Source: Echria macrotheca
Taxonomy: Eukaryota > Ascomycota > Sordariomycetes > Sordariales > Schizotheciaceae
Assembly: GCA_030411725.1 (NCBI GenBank)
Contig: MU839850.1
Span: 186,001 to 250,000 of the forward strand
Length of the DNA: 64,000 nucleotides
Reading direction: 5' to 3'
Shown piece by piece: positions 45,690 to 56,918 of the stretch (the stretch's first letter is position 1; each line of letters begins with the position of its first letter). A program made the position numbers and the translations under genes. Under the pieces are notes generated by a model. The model was not told the origin of the DNA and made no database searches. It saw nothing but the letters and a program-made list of their open reading frames with translations.

Positions 45690-48284
45690 ATGGCCACGGC
45701 GTCACACGATCCCTATTCTCGATCCCCCAACCCCTCTGCCCGGCCCTACGACTCGCCGTCGGTGTCGTCGGCCATCTCGCCCAAGCCGCCAGCCCAGTAC
45801 CTCGGCGGCCTGATGAGTTCCAGCACGAGTGGGAGCGCGGCGAGGCCCAACCCCGCCCCCGTACCGCACCCCATCGGCATCCCGCCGCTGCCCCCGATCC
45901 AGCAGCAGCCTCTGCCGAGCTCCTTCCAGCCCTACACACCCGTCACCGCCACCTCGATGATGGGCCGGGACTCGCTGCCGTCGAGCGAGTCGGCCGCCGG
46001 CACCCCGGGCCCGGCCCACGCGCCGCTACCGTCGTCGGCGTCGGCGTCGCAGAAGAGGGCGTACCGCCAGAGGAGGAAGGACCCCAGCTGCGACGCGTGC
46101 CGGGAGCGGAAGGTCAAGTGCGATGCCACCGAGACGTCGAGCTGCTCGGAGTGTTCGAGCCGCAACGTCAAGTGCCAGTTCACCAAGGAGACGAACCGGC
46201 GCATGTCGTCCATCAAGCAGGTCCAGGATCTCGAGCGCCAGATGGAGCGGATCCGCCGCGAGAACAACAGCCTCCGCCGCATGCTGCAGGAGAGGGACGG
46301 CCAGCTCGACATGGACATGGACGGCGTCGAGCAGCTCCCTCTGCAGCTGCCCGAGATCGGCGTCGAGCCCCGGAGGAAGAAGCGGCCGGCCCCGATGCAC
46401 GACCTGATGCGCGCGAGATCGAACCTGCGCAACTTCTCGCGCGGCATCTGGAAGCCCCCGGCCCCCTACCGCGCGCCGCCCGCCCCGGAGCTGCGAGATT
46501 TTCACCATTTGCTGCCGCCGCGCCAGACGACCGATCTGCTTTTGCGCGCCTACTACTCCTCGGCCCACACCATGACGCCTACCATCCACTGGCCCACGTT
46601 CCAACAGGCGGTCGACGGCCTCTACAAGCAGAACGCGCCGGTCAAGGAGACGCCGGCCTTCATGGCCATGTTCTTCGCCGTCTTAGCAGTCGGCCGGCTC
46701 TTCGCCGGCGAGGAGGAGGCCCTCCGAGACTTTGCACCCAGCAACTTGGTGGAGACGGCCCGGACGCTGATCGACCCGTGGGAAAACGATTACGTGCTCG
46801 ACCACGCGCGCGCCTTGGTCCTCATCACGATCGCGCTGAACGAGATGAACCTCAAGTCGGCAGCGTGGAGCTGGCTCGGTCGCGCCGTGAGGGTGGCCCA
46901 GGACATGGACCTGTATTCGGAATCCGGCCCGTGGCCCGTCATCGAAGGCGAGATGCGCAGGAGGACGTGGTGGACCATGTACATTCTCGATCGGAGTCTC
47001 TCGCTCGAGCTGGGGAGGCCGACGCTGATCGACGACTCAGACTGCGACGTTTCGCTGCCTGCGGGCGTCGACGACCACTTTATCCACGACGGCGGCATGC
47101 TTGTGCCCAACGGGGCCGAGCCGCTCACCCATTCTCTTCTTGCCATGATTCACGTCGTGCGGTCCTACACGGCTCTCACCAGGGCGCTTAACACTCCCGT
47201 CATCGCTCCGACACGCCTCGCCACGTTTGACCAGCACTTTGGCTCGTGTCTGCGGACGTTCCCGCAAGCCTGCGATCCCTCAAGCAGCGCGCCGCTGTCC
47301 CCAGTGCTGCTGAACCCGTTGGTCTATCTCCTCCACGCCCGTCTGGTGCTCCATCGGCACAACCTGACGCCCACTTGCCCTCCCGATGTTCGGCTCGCCG
47401 CCGCCGAGCAATGCACCCACACGGCCCTCGAGACGGCCACCTACCTTTCCCGTACCACATCGGCCCTGCCCGAAGGCGCCACGGCGCTCCTGACGACCCA
47501 CGTCTTCCGCTGTGCCCTCTTTCTTCTACTTGCCAACTACCTCGACCAGGCATCGGTATGCATCCGAACGCTCACCGCCATTGCTCCTCATCGTGATGCC
47601 GCGACGCCCTGCCTCCGATTCCTTGCCTTTTTTATCTCTACACTCTCCTCCAAGCGCGCCGAGTACTCCGCTTTCCTCACCCAAGCCTCACCGCAGACCC
47701 ACGGTCCGCCGACGCCCTTCGTCCCGCCGCAACCCCGGCCGTCCCCGCCGGCCCTCCAGGACGCCCTCCTCCGCGACGAGGAGCTGATCACCTACGTGAC
47801 CGCAGATTTGCAAGCCGGTCCGGAGATGTCATGGGTGTGGGCGGGCGGTGAGCGCGAGGTCCAGAACCAGTCGCTACCTCCAACACCCAAGGACAGCAGT
47901 GCGGGTGGCGCTCTGTTCAGCCCTGAAGCCAGAACAGGTCTGACGGCCAACGAGAGGTGGGAGTGGACGAGACAAGGGGGCTGTGACCGGTTGGAGGAGT
48001 TGATGCGCGGGTTAGCATCGGGATCAACGACGCCGACCGCGGCCTCGGGGCCACCACCGCCACCACCACTACTGGGACCACAACCGCCGGGTGTGGCAAG
48101 ACCTGGCTGGGGACAGGTGTCTCATGGGCCACAACCACCGCCGATCAAGATCGAACCGTCGGCGCCGACGCCGGGACTTTCGCCAGGTGGGATTACGCCG
48201 AGGCCGGAAGCGAGTCCGACGGGGAGCGCGGGGGCCGTGAAGAGCAGGAACCAAGAGCGGATCAGCATTGCGAATATCATCTGA
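45690..48284 (+). CDS. Zn2Cys6 transcription factor with fungal-specific regulatory domain
   Basis: 864 residues, single exon, nuclear DNA-binding regulator. The first 115 residues are Pro/Ser-rich and disordered. The zinc cluster is DPSCDACRERKVKCDATE and following, with Cys at 134, 137, 144, 152, 155 and 162. The spacing is C-x2-C-x6-C-x7-C-x2-C-x6-C. A basic linker and a coiled-coil dimerisation helix (SSIKQVQDLERQMERIRREN, about 173-205) follow. The fungal transcription factor domain spans about 290-560, with GRLFAGEEEA, MNLKSAAWSWLGRAVRVAQD and the hallmark RRRTWWTMYILDRSLSLELG. The C-terminus (about 740-864) is Pro-rich and disordered. The start chosen has good context (CACCATGG). The same frame is open upstream with an in-frame ATG at 45588, so a 34-residue extension is possible. 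I do not recognise a named ortholog. Confidence 0.9.
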   Translation: MATASHDPYSRSPNPSARPYDSPSVSSAISPKPPAQYLGGLMSSSTSGSAARPNPAPVPHPIGIPPLPPIQQQPLPSSFQPYTPVTATSMMGRDSLPSSESAAGTPGPAHAPLPSSASASQKRAYRQRRKDPSCDACRERKVKCDATETSSCSECSSRNVKCQFTKETNRRMSSIKQVQDLERQMERIRRENNSLRRMLQERDGQLDMDMDGVEQLPLQLPEIGVEPRRKKRPAPMHDLMRARSNLRNFSRGIWKPPAPYRAPPAPELRDFHHLLPPRQTTDLLLRAYYSSAHTMTPTIHWPTFQQAVDGLYKQNAPVKETPAFMAMFFAVLAVGRLFAGEEEALRDFAPSNLVETARTLIDPWENDYVLDHARALVLITIALNEMNLKSAAWSWLGRAVRVAQDMDLYSESGPWPVIEGEMRRRTWWTMYILDRSLSLELGRPTLIDDSDCDVSLPAGVDDHFIHDGGMLVPNGAEPLTHSLLAMIHVVRSYTALTRALNTPVIAPTRLATFDQHFGSCLRTFPQACDPSSSAPLSPVLLNPLVYLLHARLVLHRHNLTPTCPPDVRLAAAEQCTHTALETATYLSRTTSALPEGATALLTTHVFRCALFLLLANYLDQASVCIRTLTAIAPHRDAATPCLRFLAFFISTLSSKRAEYSAFLTQASPQTHGPPTPFVPPQPRPSPPALQDALLRDEELITYVTADLQAGPEMSWVWAGGEREVQNQSLPPTPKDSSAGGALFSPEARTGLTANERWEWTRQGGCDRLEELMRGLASGSTTPTAASGPPPPPPLLGPQPPGVARPGWGQVSHGPQPPPIKIEPSAPTPGLSPGGITPRPEASPTGSAGAVKSRNQERISIANII

Positions 48285-50286
48285 AGAGATATAAGCTTGG
48301 CGATGGCCTCCAGGGATCGGGTCGCGCGCATATGGGATCGTAATAACTTGAGGTCGATGGTATCATCAACGGGGCGTTCTCGGGGGACCCCAAAGCGGGA
48401 CAAGGTACTAGGGACAGAACGAACTACGCTGACCGACCGACCGACCGATCGATACGGACGACGGGATCGCACCAGATCCCTTCTTGTAGTAATATGTGCG
48501 CCAGACATGGGACTCGAGCGAAGAGGACCCGGGCATTTGAGAGGGGAAAAAGATTACGACTTACGACTATGATACCAAACATCAAAAAGGGGTTCCCGAG
48601 ACCGGTGTGCGTTGGAGGAAACGGAGCGACGGAAAGCGGACGGCAGGCGATCCGCAGGGGAGGATTTAATACGGGTTTGGATGTCGCAATCCTTAGGCTC
48701 CTCCACTGTTGGACAAAGGATGTGGGCGACAGATGGGATGGAAGAGAGATCAGCGAATAGGGGGGGAGTGCGCCCACGTGCGTATGGATTCGGACCTTTT
48801 CTTACGTGCGGCATGGTCGTCCCGATACCGATACCCGAGCGATATATACCCATCGACGGATTTTCATCTTGGTGTTCCAAACCTATACAATCTTGGCAAT
48901 GAAAGGGAGGAAGGGGCCGGGGAGGAGAGAGGAAGACAAGGCGACGTCGATATCGTCGGATTGGATCGGCCAGCTATCGATGGTCACACTCGCCTTTTTC
49001 GGTTCTCAGAGCACTTGAACGGCAATCGAAATGCTTCTTTAATCTTTTCCAGTGTCCCACCGAGATACCAGGCGGCTGCGAGGAATTTTGGTATTAGAAC
49101 ACGCCCCCAGGAAAGCTGGGCTGGGCTGGGTTGGTTGGCTTTTGTTTTGCTTGGGACAGCCATCTTTTTTCGTGTTTTGTTTTATCTTTGTTGTGTCTGC
49201 ATGTCTATACGGTGTCGGGCCGGGCTGTTTCAGAGGGGGAGTTGGTGCTCGAGGGTTCGATTATAGGAAGGTTGGTACCAGGTCACATACACACATGTAA
49301 GGGGTCTGGTCTGGTCCGGTTGCAGTACTGGGGAAGGATCCGGTTTTGGGGATTCGGAGGAGTTGAAAGTTTTTTTGTATTATATACATATATATACCAC
49401 CAGTATCATCTTTTATACCGAGCGGAGGGAGGGAGGGAGGGAGGGAGAGAGCAGTGGGGGATATCTTATAACATACCTTGATTGGGTGAAATGAGGAAAC
49501 GAGTTTTGATTCTGGTTTGGTGGTGTTTGGTCTTTGAATCTGTGTCGAGGTGTGTTGTACATGGTTATTTCAAATATCCGCCGGCCAGCGCTGAGACGTA
49601 GGTAGGTCGTTAAACTCCAAAGCGTGAACGAAGAACACACCAAGTGAGGCGGGGGGGGATGAAGACATACATGTAAGGCTGGGAAGGACCAGACTGGAAG
49701 ATAAGTGATACGCAGGGACCTTTGGGTCTGAACAACTGCTGGCAAGGATGCTTGTTTCCTGGAAGAGGAGATCGCTATCTGGCTAGGGGTGCTCCTTCCA
49801 GTTCTAACAGGTCCGTCTTATCTAAAGCTTTGATTTATCCAACTTCCGCAAACCCAACATCTTCACTCATTTCGTTCAGACAAGACTTTTCAAGTCTTCA
49901 CCACCATGAGAGAACCACAACCCTCCATGCGCATTCTTTTCAACAACCGTGGTTTCAATCACCTCATGTCGTTCAGCTTTCATTGTGCTGCACATTTTCC
50001 CTAGGCAACCTCGAACAGCAGCCCCGAAGATGCTGCAGGCGACGGTCGACAGACCAATTGGATACACCGAAACTCGGCAACATGGCTGTTTTCAATGATG
50101 GGTTGGGTGCCTGTTGTTGCCACTTGCCGCGAAACCATTGGGTGGGAGATTTGTAAGGTCGCACAACTCCGAGATGTGATGATTAAAAAGCCTTCCATCG
50201 GGCCAACGCGCTGCGGTGTGTTCGTCTCCTCAACTACTCTTTCTCGTCTCATTGTTAGCCTAGCTGTCTGGCCTCTTCAAAACAAC
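48285..50286. other. Intergenic with simple repeats and dispersed repeat
   Basis: About 2 kb without a recognised gene: the 3' flank of the regulator with a GACC run (48431-48448), a GGGA run (about 49425-49449), and a copy of the dispersed repeat at 49747. The upstream part of the HET gene follows from about 49820. The frame that contains the HET gene is open from 50095, but conserved sequence starts only after the methionine at 50287. Confidence 0.4.
49747..49815 (+). repeat. Dispersed repeat, copy C (shortened)
   Basis: Starts GATGCTTGTTTCCTGGAAGA, then GGCTAGGGGTGCTCCTTCCA and TCTAACAGGTCCG. It matches copies at 28319 and 59883, but lacks about 40 bases in the middle. It lies about 470 bp upstream of the HET gene start, same orientation as the gene. 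Confidence 0.55.
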
Positions 50287-51792
50287 ATGGCAGCCCCTAC
50301 ATACTACTCTTACACGCCCCTGGATACAACTTCCGAGTGCACCAGGCTCATCAAGATCGACAACAGGTCTCACGCGGAGCCCGTCAAATGCCAAGTTTAC
50401 ACTTTCCCGTTATCTCAGTGCCCACCTTATATTGCGCTGTCATACACCTGGGGAGACCCCAAGGGCCGCGGCAAACTTATCGACCTGGATGGGAAGCGAT
50501 TCACGGTCCGCGAAAACCTCGGGTCCTTTCTGCGCACCATTAATTATGAGGGGGACGAGCTTTTCTGGATCGACGCGATATGCATCGACCAGTCCAGCCA
50601 CGCTGAACGGAACCATCAAGTCGGCCTGATGAGATCGATCTACACCCAAGCAGTCCGTGTCATGGTTTGGCTTGGAGAGGGTGACACCAAAAGCGATCTT
50701 TCGGTTGATTACATCACGAAGGGGATCTCCTCGGGCCTAGACCCATCCTCGTCGGCATTGCATACGGCGCTAGAGCATCTCTTCACGCGACCATACTGGA
50801 CGCGGGTGTGGATCGTACAGGAGGTCATGCTCGCGCGGGATGTGGTGTTTCTGTGCGGTCGACAGAGCTTCACATGGGATCAGGTGAACATGATCCGTCG
50901 AGGCGCCAAAACAGGGCAATCGACCAACGGCGGGGAGCTCGCCACTAAACATGGAATTGACTCGTCGGGCAGTCTGTTGCTGACCATCCGCAACACTCCC
51001 GGTTGGCTCATTCTGGGCCAGAGGAGTATCTTTGACGCGTTCCCGCAGGATCGGAGGCAATTTCCCCTGTTGGCACTTCTTGACACTTATGGGGCTCAAC
51101 AGAGCGCCGATGTCAAAGATCGCGTGTACGGGCTACTCGGCCTGGCCACAGAGCACTCCTTGAGGGTAGACTACAGCATCTCCGAGGAAGACCTCTACAT
51201 CGATGTTTTAGAAGCCATCCTGGCGGGCTCGGAATCGCCAGACATCAATGAGCTAAACCATATCGAAGACACGTTACATCGCGTACTGCGTCTCAGCAGG
51301 GACTTGAGGAGCCGAAGCCTTCTAGATGGATTGGTGCAAGGGATTCACAAACACATTCTCATTCGACGCTTGAGACAGAAAGTCCTCGACAGACCACCAC
51401 CAATGAGTCTTGAAGACACCGCGGAAGCATACTACGCACAGAATCGGCTCGACAAGGTCTTGGAGCTCTATGTTGACAGGCTCGGGGAATGCCATTACGC
51501 TACACTCGAAATCATGTGGTCCATCGCGTCCGCCTACCAACGTCAGGGAAGGTGGAAGGACGTGGAGGATATCTGGGTGAAACTCTTGAGAATCCGAAAG
51601 GAAGAGATCTCGACAGGCAATATTTCGGCTCTCCGACAATTGGATCATATCAAATCAGCGTATCACGAGTCTGGCAGAGAGGAGGAGCTGCTTTTCATTC
51701 TGGGGGAGGCTCTGGGAGGTGAACATCCCGAATCCGAACGAGCTCTTCTAGATTACGCTCAAGTTCTAAGCAGACGCGAAAGCAGGTTTTAA
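50287..51792 (+). CDS. HET-domain protein with helical C-terminus
   Basis: 501 residues, single exon. HET domains occur in proteins that trigger incompatibility-type cell death after fusion of unlike hyphae. The three HET blocks are present: IALSYTWGDP (about 49-58), LFWIDAICIDQ (about 92-102) with NHQVGLMRSIYTQAVRVMVW, and RPYWTRVWIVQEV (about 168-180). The later DVKDRVYGLLGLA (about 277-289) is the usual end of the domain. The C-terminal 150 residues are helical and TPR-like (LYVDRLGECHYATLEIMWSI, AYQRQGRWKDVEDIWVKLL), resembling TPR tails of NB-ARC and NACHT proteins. The start is the methionine giving the typical short lead before the first block. A dispersed repeat is upstream. The gene is isolated; no linked partner with a known cell-death domain is adjacent. 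Confidence 0.88.
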   Translation: MAAPTYYSYTPLDTTSECTRLIKIDNRSHAEPVKCQVYTFPLSQCPPYIALSYTWGDPKGRGKLIDLDGKRFTVRENLGSFLRTINYEGDELFWIDAICIDQSSHAERNHQVGLMRSIYTQAVRVMVWLGEGDTKSDLSVDYITKGISSGLDPSSSALHTALEHLFTRPYWTRVWIVQEVMLARDVVFLCGRQSFTWDQVNMIRRGAKTGQSTNGGELATKHGIDSSGSLLLTIRNTPGWLILGQRSIFDAFPQDRRQFPLLALLDTYGAQQSADVKDRVYGLLGLATEHSLRVDYSISEEDLYIDVLEAILAGSESPDINELNHIEDTLHRVLRLSRDLRSRSLLDGLVQGIHKHILIRRLRQKVLDRPPPMSLEDTAEAYYAQNRLDKVLELYVDRLGECHYATLEIMWSIASAYQRQGRWKDVEDIWVKLLRIRKEEISTGNISALRQLDHIKSAYHESGREEELLFILGEALGGEHPESERALLDYAQVLSRRESRF

Positions 51793-52310
51793 GGTTGCAC
51801 GCTTCAAGACTCCCGCCGCAGTTCAACAGCTTCCCTAATTTCTTGTTCTGTGGGGGAGCAGAAAGGGCCGGTCCATGTGGAAGCTCTCTCCCTGAGACAG
51901 ACTAGCACCACTTGGAGGACGGAGGCCTTGACGATAATGTACGGACTATGCCTCCACTCCGACGATCCTTGATCATTTCGGAAGGTTTCTAGAAATTCTA
52001 ACGATATCCTTGAATATATAAACACACTGTTCGGGACAAAAATGGGGATCATCATATCATTCATGCCAAACGAGAGCTATATGCACAAAACCCAGATCGG
52101 TCTTGGTGTGATCGAGATCGGAACGGGCCGGACGATCCAACAGGTGATGATCCGATCACAGATTCAACACATCTTTTTTCAGGGGTGTCGATGGCTCATG
52201 TCTCCGCAACTTCTGCCAGCGGCATCCACAATATCCATATATCTGCCACTTGAACTTAGGTGCGACCACGGACACCCGCGTACGTGTAACAAACTCGCAG
52301 TTCACGATCG
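51793..52310. other. Intergenic between HET gene and kynurenine formamidase
   Basis: About 520 bases holding the HET gene 3' flank and the formamidase promoter. No motif is recognised. Confidence 0.4.
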
Positions 52311-53471
52311 ATGTCCTGTCTCACCGCCTTCCTGTTTGGTGGTGTGGAACGGAGGGGGAACGACACCACGCCAAGCTCCGGCAATATGCAAGATACGTCC
52401 GTCTTCTCCACCACACCTGCCGATAAACCCTCCCCGAGTCCGTCTCTGCTGTCTTCGTCAGCACATCTCTTCCCAGGAAAAATGTTCAAAGCAAACCCAT
52501 CAATATGGGCATCCCGCCCGTGGACGCCCGTCCGGTCGGAAGACTCGAGCGCCATCATAGGCTGGACCAAAGCCAGAGTCTCCTACCTTGACAGCTCTCC
52601 CCTCGAACAGCAAACCCTCGACGTCTACATCCCTTTGCCCCCCGAGCATAGCACCACTCCCCCACCGGCGGGGACACTCCCTTTATTACCCGGGAAATGG
52701 ATCATCTTCATCCACGGCGGCGCCTGGCGCGACCCCAAGATCTTGTCATCGGCGTTTATCCCAGCCGCGCGCCGTCTCCTAGCTACAAACCCCGGCGAGA
52801 TATCCGGCATGGCCTCGCTCAACTACCGCCTCTCGCCACACCCCGACCACCCATCCTCATCCCCGGACGACGCGGCGGGCCGCAACGCACACCACCCAGA
52901 CCACATCGCCGACGTGCTCTCCGGTCTGTCATTCCTACAGCAGCTCGCTCCTGACATGGAATACGTACTCGCCGGCCACAGCTGCGGCGCGACGCTCGCG
53001 TTCCAGGTTGTGATGCGGAAACCGGAGCGGTGGGGATTACCGGGGATGCAGATTCGGCTGCCGAGGGCGGTGGTCGGGTTCAACGGGCTGTATGATCTGG
53101 CTGGGTTTATTGCCAGGCCGGACGAGGGGTTTGAGGATTTGAGAGAGGCGTATGTCGAGTTCACGAGGGGCGCGTTTGGGGATGATGAGAGCGTTTGGAG
53201 GGACGTGTGTCCCACTACGGCGGCTGATCCCGGGGGATGGGTGGGCGAGTGGGCGGCAGGGGGAGGACAGAAGGTTTGTTTGGTGCAGAGCCCGGAGGAT
53301 ACATTGGTGCCGCGCGGGCAGCTGGAGGGACTTTGGGCTGTTCTTGAGGATGCTGGGAAGGGGGAGGTGGTGGTGGAGGAGCGGGAGGCAAGCGGTGGGC
53401 ATGATGCGATTTGGATGGGGGAGGGGATGGCGCCTGTCCTGGTCGAGGTGCTGCGTTCTTTGGACCAGTGA
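52311..53471 (+). CDS. BNA7: Kynurenine formamidase (alpha/beta hydrolase)
   Basis: Hydrolyses N-formylkynurenine to kynurenine and formate, the second step of tryptophan breakdown toward NAD; cytosolic. 386 residues from the first ATG, single exon. HGGAW (about 135-139) is the oxyanion-hole motif typical of this family. The nucleophile is Ser 224 in GHSCGA. The acid is Asp 330 in SPEDTLV, and the histidine is His 364 in GGHDAIW. The catalytic order and spacing fit Bna7. The first about 57 residues have no family counterpart and are Ser/Pro-rich. In-frame methionines at 52386 and 52482 are alternative starts, and 52482 would leave a more usual N-terminus of about 25 residues before the GWTKARVSYLD block. 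The GC-rich second half has biased codon use. Confidence 0.85.
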   Translation: MSCLTAFLFGGVERRGNDTTPSSGNMQDTSVFSTTPADKPSPSPSLLSSSAHLFPGKMFKANPSIWASRPWTPVRSEDSSAIIGWTKARVSYLDSSPLEQQTLDVYIPLPPEHSTTPPPAGTLPLLPGKWIIFIHGGAWRDPKILSSAFIPAARRLLATNPGEISGMASLNYRLSPHPDHPSSSPDDAAGRNAHHPDHIADVLSGLSFLQQLAPDMEYVLAGHSCGATLAFQVVMRKPERWGLPGMQIRLPRAVVGFNGLYDLAGFIARPDEGFEDLREAYVEFTRGAFGDDESVWRDVCPTTAADPGGWVGEWAAGGGQKVCLVQSPEDTLVPRGQLEGLWAVLEDAGKGEVVVEEREASGGHDAIWMGEGMAPVLVEVLRSLDQ

Positions 53472-54427
53472 TGAGGTTTCGTGGATGGGTTTAGGAGTTT
53501 TGGTATGTCTTATTCCCTGGATTGTCTGCCAATCCGTTTGGTCGTGCTGGGAAGCACTCAGGGGATTGGGCGCGCCGGACCCCCACCGGCTACGTTTTGG
53601 GATGCTATTCTTCCCTAATGGCTGTTCGGTGAACATGTCACTGCTAGACTGCCATTCAGAAGGTGATTCCGGGCACTTGTCGAACCACCAGCAGCTCACA
53701 GCCAGGTCCAGGTTGAGGGATTTCAACCTGAAGAAAAAGGGGGCGGCGGAAGGGGGGGCGGGAGAGGTCGCACGTGGCGGGGTAATGGGAATCGAGGGGA
53801 TGAGGGGTTCTCTGGGAGGGGCAATGGCTCTGCTTGGAGCATACCGCCCGGGAGTCTCGTTGCGGTCCGACTCTTGAGCAAATCGGACACAAGCCATCAG
53901 AGAGGCAAACAAGCTTTGACGGCGTTGCGCGGACCTGCGGAGGCTGCGTCACCGAGCAGCGCTCTACCAGACAAAGCTCCCAGCCCAACAAGCTGCCCAA
54001 CTTTTCCGGGATTTTACTCTCCTTTTCTACCCCGCCCCCTCATGCGAGTATCGATCGAGCTCTTGTCTTGGCGATTTCCAACCCAGCTCTTACCTTACCT
54101 TCTAACCTTCATCTCAAAACAACCACCTCATTGCTCATTGTCCCCCTTGAAGCCATTCTTCGCTGCTAGCTGTCGCCTGTTTGTCAAGAATTTGCCTCTT
54201 CAAGTGTTTGGTACGTTCCATCCGGTTCCAATGGATCACCCCCCCACTCATCCTACATCATAAGATGTTTTAGGGGGTGCGGGTCTTGGCATCATCGATT
54301 ATCGCTAACACCTGTGTGTCTCTCACTCATCAGCTCTTTCTGTTCTGTGAGAACATATAAATTGCCTAGTTGTTCTTCGTAACCTTTGGCTCTTTCTCAC
54401 TAAATTCGACCGTGAAAACCAATCAAA
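53472..54427. promoter_or_regulatory. Intergenic and GAD promoter with TATA box
   Basis: About 950 bases. The right end contains a TATA-type element (TATAAA at 54356-54361), 67 bases upstream of the GAD start codon, preceded by pyrimidine-rich sequence (about 54000-54200). Open frames on both strands in 53037-53912 lack motifs. No gene is recognised. Confidence 0.45.
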
Positions 54428-56221
54428 ATGGTCCACCTCGCCGCTATCCCCAACGATGATGTGGTCAACGACTCCAAGCTGGTCGCCGCGATGAAAAAGG
54501 TGCACCTGCAGCTGGCCAACGACGACGACTGTTTCACCACGAGCGTCTACGGCTCCAAGTTTGCCGCGTCCGACCTGCCGCGCCACGAGATGCCCGAGCG
54601 GGAGATGCCCAAGGAGGTGGCCTACCGCATGATCAAGGACGAGCTGAGTCTGGATGGGAATCCGATGCTTAAGTTTGTCATTCCGTCCCCTTTTGGCGCA
54701 TTACCAAACTAACAGTGCAGTCTTGCTTCATTTGTCACGACTTACATGGTAAGTCTCTCACACATCTCCGAAAAAAGTAAAGACACTAAAAGAAAACAGG
54801 AAGAAGAAGCCGAAAAACTCATGGCCGAGTCCTTCTCCAAAAACTTTATTGATTACGAAGAATATCCCCAGTCGGCCGACATCCAAAACCGCTGCGTCTC
54901 CATGATCGGCCGCCTCTTCCACGCGCCCACCCCGTCCTCGGAGGCCGCCGAAGCCGACGACGCCTGCACCACGACTCCCGGCGCCATCGGGACCTCGTGC
55001 GTCGGCAGCTCCGAGGCCATCATGCTTGCCGTGCTGGCCATGAAGAAGCGGTGGAAGAACCAGCGCATCAAGGAAGGAAAATCGACCGACAAGCCCAACA
55101 TCGTCATGTCGGCCGCGGTCCAGGTGTGCTGGGAGAAGGCGGCGCGGTATTTTGAAGTCGAGGAGAAGCTGGTGTACTGCACCGAGGACCGCTATGTCAT
55201 TGACCCGAAGCAGACGGTTGACCTGGTCGATGAGAACACGATTGGTATTTGTACCATCTTGGGGACGACGTATACCGGCGAGTACGAGGACACCAAGGCG
55301 GTGAACGATTTGCTTATTGAGCGCGGCTTGACGACGCCGATCCATGTGGATGCCGCGAGCGGCGGCTTTGTCGCACCGTTTGTGGTGCCGGACCTCGAGT
55401 GGGATTTCCGTCTGGAGAGGGTTGTGTCGATTAACGTGTCTGGCCACAAGGTTTGTCTCCTCTCTCTTCCTCACTCGGTCTGTTGACTGACGCAAAAAAG
55501 TACGGCCTCGTCTACCCCGGCGTCGGCTGGGTCGTCTGGCGCTCGGCCGAGTATTTGCCTCAGGAGCTCGTCTTCAACATCAATTATCTAGGCGCCGACC
55601 AGGCCTCCTTCACGCTCAACTTCAGCAAGGGCGCAAGCCAGGTCATCGGGCAGTACTACCAGCTCATCCGGCTCGGCAAGCACGGCTACCGCGCCATCAT
55701 GTCGAACCTGACACGCACCGCCAATTACCTGTCCGACTCGTTGGAAGCGCTGGGCTTCATCATCATGTCGAAAAAGTCCGGCGAGGGTCTGCCGCTGGTT
55801 GCCTTTCGGCTGGCTCCCGACGATGATCGCAACTATGACGAGTTTGCGCTCGCGCACCAGCTCCGCGTGCGCGGCTGGGTCGTGCCGGCGTATACCATGG
55901 CGCCCAACACCAAGAACCTCAAGATGTTGCGGGTGGTGGTCAGGGAGGACTTTACCCGCAACAGGTGTGATGCGCTGATTGCTGATATCAAGGCGAGCCA
56001 GGCTTTGTTGCAGCAGATGGATCGGGATAGCATCAAGAAGCAGGAGGCGTTTTTGCATCGGCATTCGACGAATAGCGCCAAGGCGTCGCATAATCATCCC
56101 AAGTTCCGGGTGAGTTTATTTGTTCGTGTTGAAGGGTGTGTATGTGCTAATGATTATGATGTTTTAGAAGGAGAAACATTCCCTGCAGGGAAAGACGGGC
56201 AAGACGCATGCTGTTTGCTGA
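54428..56221 (+). CDS. GAD1: Glutamate decarboxylase
   Basis: PLP enzyme that converts glutamate to GABA, feeding the GABA shunt; cytosolic. Exons are 54428-54672, 54721-54748 (a 28-base micro-exon), 54800-55450, 55501-56109 and 56168-56221, joining in frame to 528 residues. The family start contains YGSKFAASDLPRHEMPE. The micro-exon supplies LASFVTTYM, which in relatives lies in one continuous block. GTSCVGSSEAIMLAVLAMK is the cofactor-phosphate region; HVDAASGGFVAPF contains the Asp that contacts the pyridine nitrogen. Lys 308 in NVSGHKYGLVYPGVGW is the Schiff-base lysine. The last exon gives KEKHSLQGKTGKTHAVC. All five exons are needed and every junction keeps frame. Introns 1 and 3 use GTTTGT donors. 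Confidence 0.93.
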
Positions 56222-56918
56222 GGTGTCTGTGCCTGGCTGTTGAAGGCGATGGCCTGGGGGCCTGGGGGCCTGGAGTAAGGTATGGGTCTCTTTGCTTTTA
56301 CCTGCTAGGGTAGAAAAAAGAAATCGGATAGGGACGTGATGCGGTAGAATGGGAATGGAAGTAAGGTAGCGTACGTGGGGAGTGGACGGTAACTTGAGTG
56401 GAAGGGATGGACATGGACATGAAGAAAGAAAAAAATGTATCGAGACAGCGCGCCTTGCAGCTGGAACAGGATGGGATAACGGGCCATGGGAAACGATTAT
56501 CGGTTATGGGTATGAGATATGGACGCGATGATGGATTATGGGAATATGGATATTGAACGTGCGAGATGAAATGAACTTCCTGCCTTTCTTTTTTTCTGCT
56601 TTCCACAAGAACCAAGCATTTGATGTGATGATACAAAGTCGAGTTCCCCTATGCGTGTGTATGTGTGTGTGTGTGAGAGAGAGAGAGACCCCAACTTATA
56701 CAAAACAATCCATGTAAATCCATATACAACCCATATAAACACTATATTCACACAAACTCTCATGATGTATATATATCTACCTCATCTCATCCCATCTCAA
56801 ACAAAAGACACGCCGCCAACTCCCCCCCATATGCAACTCTGTATGCAAGCAACCCCAGTAGAATGCAGTCATGGAATGGATGGATATACACCCCCCGTCC
56901 CCCCCTTTCCCCCAAAAC
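56222..56918. other. Convergent intergenic with simple repeats
   Basis: Between the convergent GAD and lipase-like genes. It holds a mixed (GT)n(GA)n repeat at about 56652-56688 and short AT runs. No gene is seen. Confidence 0.5.

Noticed and set aside
53037..53912. 291-codon minus-strand frame over the 3' end of kynurenine formamidase
   Set aside because: Overlaps a supported coding region and contains no motif.
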